Shown here piece after piece: positions 60,929-64,000 of a DNA stretch of 64,000 nucleotides. The notes beneath the pieces are model-generated. The model was not told the DNA's origin. It did not search any database and worked only from the letters and a program-made list of their open reading frames with translations. A program made the translations under genes and the position numbers. The DNA lies in contig JAUJMY010000007.1 in the NCBI GenBank assembly GCA_030446625.1, positions 1 to 64,000 of the forward strand, read 5' to 3'. Numbering within the stretch: the first letter of the stretch is position 1; each line of letters begins with the position of its first letter. The DNA comes from Gaiellaceae bacterium (GTDB lineage Bacteria; Actinomycetota; Thermoleophilia; Gaiellales; Gaiellaceae).

Positions 60929-62251
60929 GTGGAGTCGCTTTCACCCGAGTCGCTCGACGAGCTGCGCTCGTTCCTCCGGATCCCGAGCGTGAGCGCCGAC
61001 CCCACGCGAGGCGCCGACGTGCGCGCGGCTGCCGACTGGGTCGCCGCCTTCGTCCGTCGGCTCGGAGGCGACGCCGACGTCCACGAGGACGGCCGGCTCG
61101 TCGTCGGGGAGCTCGCGGCCGCGCCCGGCGCGCCGACGATCCTCGTGTACGGACACTACGACGTGCAGCCGCCGGAGCCACTGGAGCCGTGGGAGTCCGA
61201 GCCGTTCGAGCTCGTCGAGCGCGATGGGTGGTACTACGCGCGCGGCGTCACGGACGACAAGGGGCAGCTGTGGATGCAGCTGAAGGCGCTCGAGTCGCTC
61301 GTGCGAGACGGCGCGCTCGCCGTGAACGTGCGCGTCGTGTGCGACGGCGAGGAGGAGACCGGCGGGAGCGCGATCCGCCGCTTCGTCGCGGCCGACGAGC
61401 GCAGCGCGGACGCGGCCGTGATCTTCGACGGCTGGATGAAGGAGCGCGGCGCGCCCGAGCTCGTGACCGCGTCGCGCGGGCTCGTCGCGCTCGACGTCGA
61501 GTGCCGCACCGGAGAGCGTGATCTCCACTCCGGCCACTACGGCGGGGCGGCGCTGAACGCGATCCACGCGCTCACCGAGGCGCTCGCGGCGCTGTACCCC
61601 CACGCGGGGCGGTTGCCGGAGGCACTTCGGCAAGGCGTGACGCAGCTCCAGGAATCCGAGCTGGCCGCACTCGGCGGGTTGCCGCCGGGCGAACGCGAGC
61701 TCGAGAAGGTGGGCGCGGCGCCGCTCGACGAGCACGCCGCCGCGGAGTTCTACGAGCGGACGTGGGTCGAGCCCTCCGTCGACGTCACCGGGATCGTCGG
61801 CGGCAAGCCGGGGCTTCGGAACACGACGATCTTCTCGACCGCGTCCGCGCAGGTGACGATTCGCGTCGCTCCGGGGCAGGACGCGGACGTCCTCGCGGAC
61901 GCGGCCGAGCGGCTGCTGCGCGAGGCTGCGCCCGCGGGTGCGACGCTCGCGATCGAGCGCGAGGCGACGCCTTCGGCGATCGTCCCGGCCGACACGGAGG
62001 CGCTTCGTCTCGCCGGCGGCGCGTTCGAGCGCGTGTTCGGGCGGCGGCCGCTCCTGACGCGCGTCGGCGGGACTCTGCCGATCCTCGCGGCGCTCGCCGA
62101 CCGCGGCATCCCGACGGTGATGACGGGGTTCGGGCTCCCCGAGTGCAACACGCACTCGCCGAACGAGCGGATGCCCGTCGCGCACTTCCCGCTCGGGATC
62201 GCGGCGGCGCGCGAGACGTACGTCGCGCTCGCGTCACTCGCGCGCGTGTAA
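60929..62251 (+). CDS. M20-family dipeptidase
   Basis: A 440-residue protein from GTG 60929. Metal-binding residues are in TILVYGHYDVQPPEPLEPWE (His), GVTDDKGQLWMQ (bridging Asp), VVCDGEEETGGSAIRRF (catalytic Glu-Glu), VIFDGWMKERG and LPECNTHSPNERM (late His). HSGHYGGAALNAIHALTEAL is the dimerisation-domain start. It hydrolyses dipeptides or related amides, using two zinc ions. Confidence 0.93.
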   Translation: MESLSPESLDELRSFLRIPSVSADPTRGADVRAAADWVAAFVRRLGGDADVHEDGRLVVGELAAAPGAPTILVYGHYDVQPPEPLEPWESEPFELVERDGWYYARGVTDDKGQLWMQLKALESLVRDGALAVNVRVVCDGEEETGGSAIRRFVAADERSADAAVIFDGWMKERGAPELVTASRGLVALDVECRTGERDLHSGHYGGAALNAIHALTEALAALYPHAGRLPEALRQGVTQLQESELAALGGLPPGERELEKVGAAPLDEHAAAEFYERTWVEPSVDVTGIVGGKPGLRNTTIFSTASAQVTIRVAPGQDADVLADAAERLLREAAPAGATLAIEREATPSAIVPADTEALRLAGGAFERVFGRRPLLTRVGGTLPILAALADRGIPTVMTGFGLPECNTHSPNERMPVAHFPLGIAAARETYVALASLARV

Positions 62252-62478
62252 CCCGGGTCCCGACCCGCCCCCCTTCCACGCCGAGCGTAACGCGCAAGTT
62301 CGTACGCGTGGGTGGCGGGAGCGTGACGCGGGCGAAACTTCGCGTCGCGTGCGCGGCGCGCCGGTGGGCCGGCACCGGACGCTCGCGCGCCCCGCGCGTG
62401 GCCGATGTCCTAGACTCGCCCGGCACTGCGATCAACGGAGCGCACGCGCGCCCGCCGCCACGTCTTAAAGGAGGAAGC

Positions 62479-62790
62479 GTGGACACGACTCTCGTCATCA
62501 TCCTCGTCGTCGTCGCGATCGTCGTCGTCGCAGGGCTCGTGCTGCTCAGCCGGAAGCGCAGCGAGCAGCGAGTGGAGGCACGGCGGACCGAAGCCGTGAC
62601 GCATCGCGAGGAGGCGCAGTCCCGCACGCGCGAAGCGGAGCTCGCGCGAGCGGAGGCGGAGGAGCGTGCCGCGCGCGCGCGCCGCGAGAGCCTCGCCGCC
62701 GAGGAGCAGGCCGAGCGAGCCGAGCGCGAGCAGGCCGCCGCGCAGGAGCTGGAGACTCGAGCGCGCGAGGTCGACCCGGACCGGGACTAG
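62479..62790 (+). CDS. Membrane-anchored coiled-coil protein
   Basis: A 103-residue protein from GTG 62479, preceded by AAAGGAGGAAGC. The membrane anchor TLVIILVVVAIVVVAGLVLL is followed by about 75 residues of Glu/Arg/Ala heptads (EEAQSRTREAELARAEAEER). Similar short anchored coiled coils are frequent in actinobacteria, with no assigned role. The 227 bases upstream hold no recognisable gene. Confidence 0.72.
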   Translation: MDTTLVIILVVVAIVVVAGLVLLSRKRSEQRVEARRTEAVTHREEAQSRTREAELARAEAEERAARARRESLAAEEQAERAEREQAAAQELETRAREVDPDRD

Positions 62791-62956
62791 CTCGCGCCGG
62801 CTCCAGAGAGGCCGATCCGACTACTCGCGCGAGCCGTAGCGTCGGCGCGAAGAGGTCGCCGGCGCGGTCGAGCGCTGGAGCACGTCGGGCGCGGTGACGT
62901 GGGGAGCTGCGGGAGCTCGAGCATCGGTGCAACGGGAGGCGCGAGCGCGGCGCTCG

Positions 62957-64000
62957 TCACGCGTCCACCGGCCCGAGCACCTTGCCGGGATTGAGGATGC
63001 CGTTCGGGTCGAAGAGCTGCTTCAGGCCGCGCATGAGCGGGAGCAGGTCGCCGTGCTCGCGCTCGAGGTACGCGAGCTTGCCGATCCCGATCCCGTGCTC
63101 GCCGCTGCACGTCCCGCCACGCGCGAGCGCATACTCCACGAGCTCGTCGTTCAGCCTGTCCGCGGCCTCGCGCTCGGCGGCGGCCGCGGGATCGAGCATG
63201 AAGAGCACGTGGAAGTTGCCGTCGGCCGCGTGCGCGACGAGGCCGGCGTCGAGGCCGAGCCGCTGCACGGTCCTGCGCGCGTGGCGCACGGCGCCGGCGA
63301 GCTCCGAGACCGGAACGCAGACGTCCGTCGACTTGTGCACCTTGCCCGGGGACGCGTGCAGGCGCGCGAAGAGGATCTGGTGGCGTGCCTCCCAGAGCCG
63401 CGCGCGCGCCGTCGGATCGCGCTCGTGCTCGACAGCGGCACATCCCGCGCCCTCGATCACGTCGACGGCGCTCACCAGCTCCGCCGCGACCGCGGGCTCC
63501 GCACCGCTGAGCTCCACGAAGAGGCTCGGCAACTCGGCGTAGCTCGTGCCCTTGTACGCGTTCACGACGGCGATCGTCTCGGCGTCCACGAGCTCCGCGC
63601 GCGTGACCGAGACGCCCGCCGCGACGAGGGCAGCTGCAGCGCCACACGCCGTCTCGACGTCCGGGAACGCGGCGCGCAGCGCGACCGCGGCCTCCGGGAT
63701 CCCGTGCAGGCGCAGCGTGAGCTCCGTGATCACACCGAGCGTGCCCTCGCTGCCGACGAAGAGTCCGCGCAGGTCGTAGCCGGCGGACGTCTTTGGCGCG
63801 CGGCTGCCGGTGCGGATCACGCTGCCGTCCGCGAGTGCGACCTCGAGCTCGAGCACGTGCGTGCGCATCCCGCCGTAGCGGACGGTCGTCGTGCCGCTCG
63901 CGTTCGTCGCCGCCATCCCGCCGAGCGTCGCGTCGGCGCCGGGATCGACCGGGAACCACAGCCCGTGCTCGCCCGCGGCCGCGTTCAGCGCGCTGCGCGA
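62957..64000 (-). CDS. FAD-linked oxidase, GlcD/D-lactate dehydrogenase type (5' end outside window)
   Basis: The coding region runs off the right edge, so the N-terminus is missing. The visible part shows GLWFPVDPGADATLGGMAAT, NASGTTTVRYGGMRTHVLEL (FAD_binding_4), YDLRGLFVGSEGTLGVITEL, then the FAD-oxidase C domain with LVAHAADGNFHVLFMLDP and GTCSGEHGIGIGKLAYLERE. It oxidises glycolate, D-lactate or similar 2-hydroxy acids. It ends LFDPNGILNPGKVLGPVDA. Confidence 0.93.
   Translation of the reverse strand, partial: SRSALNAAAGEHGLWFPVDPGADATLGGMAATNASGTTTVRYGGMRTHVLELEVALADGSVIRTGSRAPKTSAGYDLRGLFVGSEGTLGVITELTLRLHGIPEAAVALRAAFPDVETACGAAAALVAAGVSVTRAELVDAETIAVVNAYKGTSYAELPSLFVELSGAEPAVAAELVSAVDVIEGAGCAAVEHERDPTARARLWEARHQILFARLHASPGKVHKSTDVCVPVSELAGAVRHARRTVQRLGLDAGLVAHAADGNFHVLFMLDPAAAAEREAADRLNDELVEYALARGGTCSGEHGIGIGKLAYLEREHGDLLPLMRGLKQLFDPNGILNPGKVLGPVDA

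Overview
The window is GC-rich (well above 60 percent), uses many GTG starts and a few TTG starts, and packs genes into 1-8 base overlaps. The gene content includes a vitamin-B12-dependent class II ribonucleotide reductase, a primary-type sigma factor with an acidic N-terminal region, a LytR_C cell-envelope protein, polyketide-cyclase-like proteins and a Gly/Pro/Ala-rich proteome. This suggests a high-GC actinobacterium, most likely of the Thermoleophilia (Gaiellales/Solirubrobacterales) kind. The assignment is inferred from protein style; no 16S rRNA is present.

Region 1 (1-18018, plus strand) is one long surface-polysaccharide cluster. It holds GT4 glycosyltransferases (one with two catalytic domains in tandem, one fused to NPDV/PLxHY repeats), several class I SAM methyltransferases, and three paralogous GT-B-like proteins. 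The paralogues are interleaved with a methyltransferase, a metallophosphoesterase and a small-molecule kinase. A YdjC/ChbG-like deacetylase closes the cluster. An unnamed domain with a WWLDHYGGF core occurs in three proteins. A tRNA-Thr(CGT) on the minus strand ends the region, antisense to the deacetylase 3' end.

Region 2 (18081-30867) is mostly core genes: an ECF sigma factor with a membrane and low-complexity tail, holB, tmk, a sugar-nucleotide epimerase, a LytR_C protein, an O-antigen-ligase/polymerase-like protein, and nrdJ with a 399-residue intein. An IS5-family element has cleanly split a small two-helix membrane protein gene, leaving a TTA duplication.

Region 3 (about 30890-42460) is accessory DNA. 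A diverged second copy of the nrdJ 3' end lies 2 kb downstream of the first. Four unrelated nuclease-like genes (DUF4268/PD-(D/E)XK-like, PIN-coiled-coil-2TM, HNH, a further PD-(D/E)XK-like protein) follow. Beyond them come small stress or resistance genes (cupin, ArsR plus SRPBCC, APH(9)-like kinase, PIN toxin-like, metallo-beta-lactamase fold, nucleotidyltransferase) punctuated by three remnants of the same membrane-protein tail.

Region 4 (42449-64000) is again core-like: MsrA, a large membrane-anchored DUF4015-type glycosidase/NodB deacetylase fusion, an AlkZ/YcaQ-like glycosylase, an intradiol dioxygenase-like protein, an alpha/beta-hydrolase-adenylate cyclase fusion, and a primary-like sigma factor that appears to start at CTG. 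Divergent M15 peptidase and L,D-transpeptidase genes follow, then an ahpC-split transketolase operon opposite an ArsR gene, a zinc alcohol dehydrogenase, a cold-shock-like protein, an M20 dipeptidase and the 3' part of a GlcD-type FAD oxidase.

Many otherwise intact genes, including essential ones (nrdJ, holB), carry single-base frameshifts. Most are one G/C too few in a homopolymer run. This looks more like consensus-sequence error than gene decay, so frameshifted genes are annotated at their full reconstructed extent.
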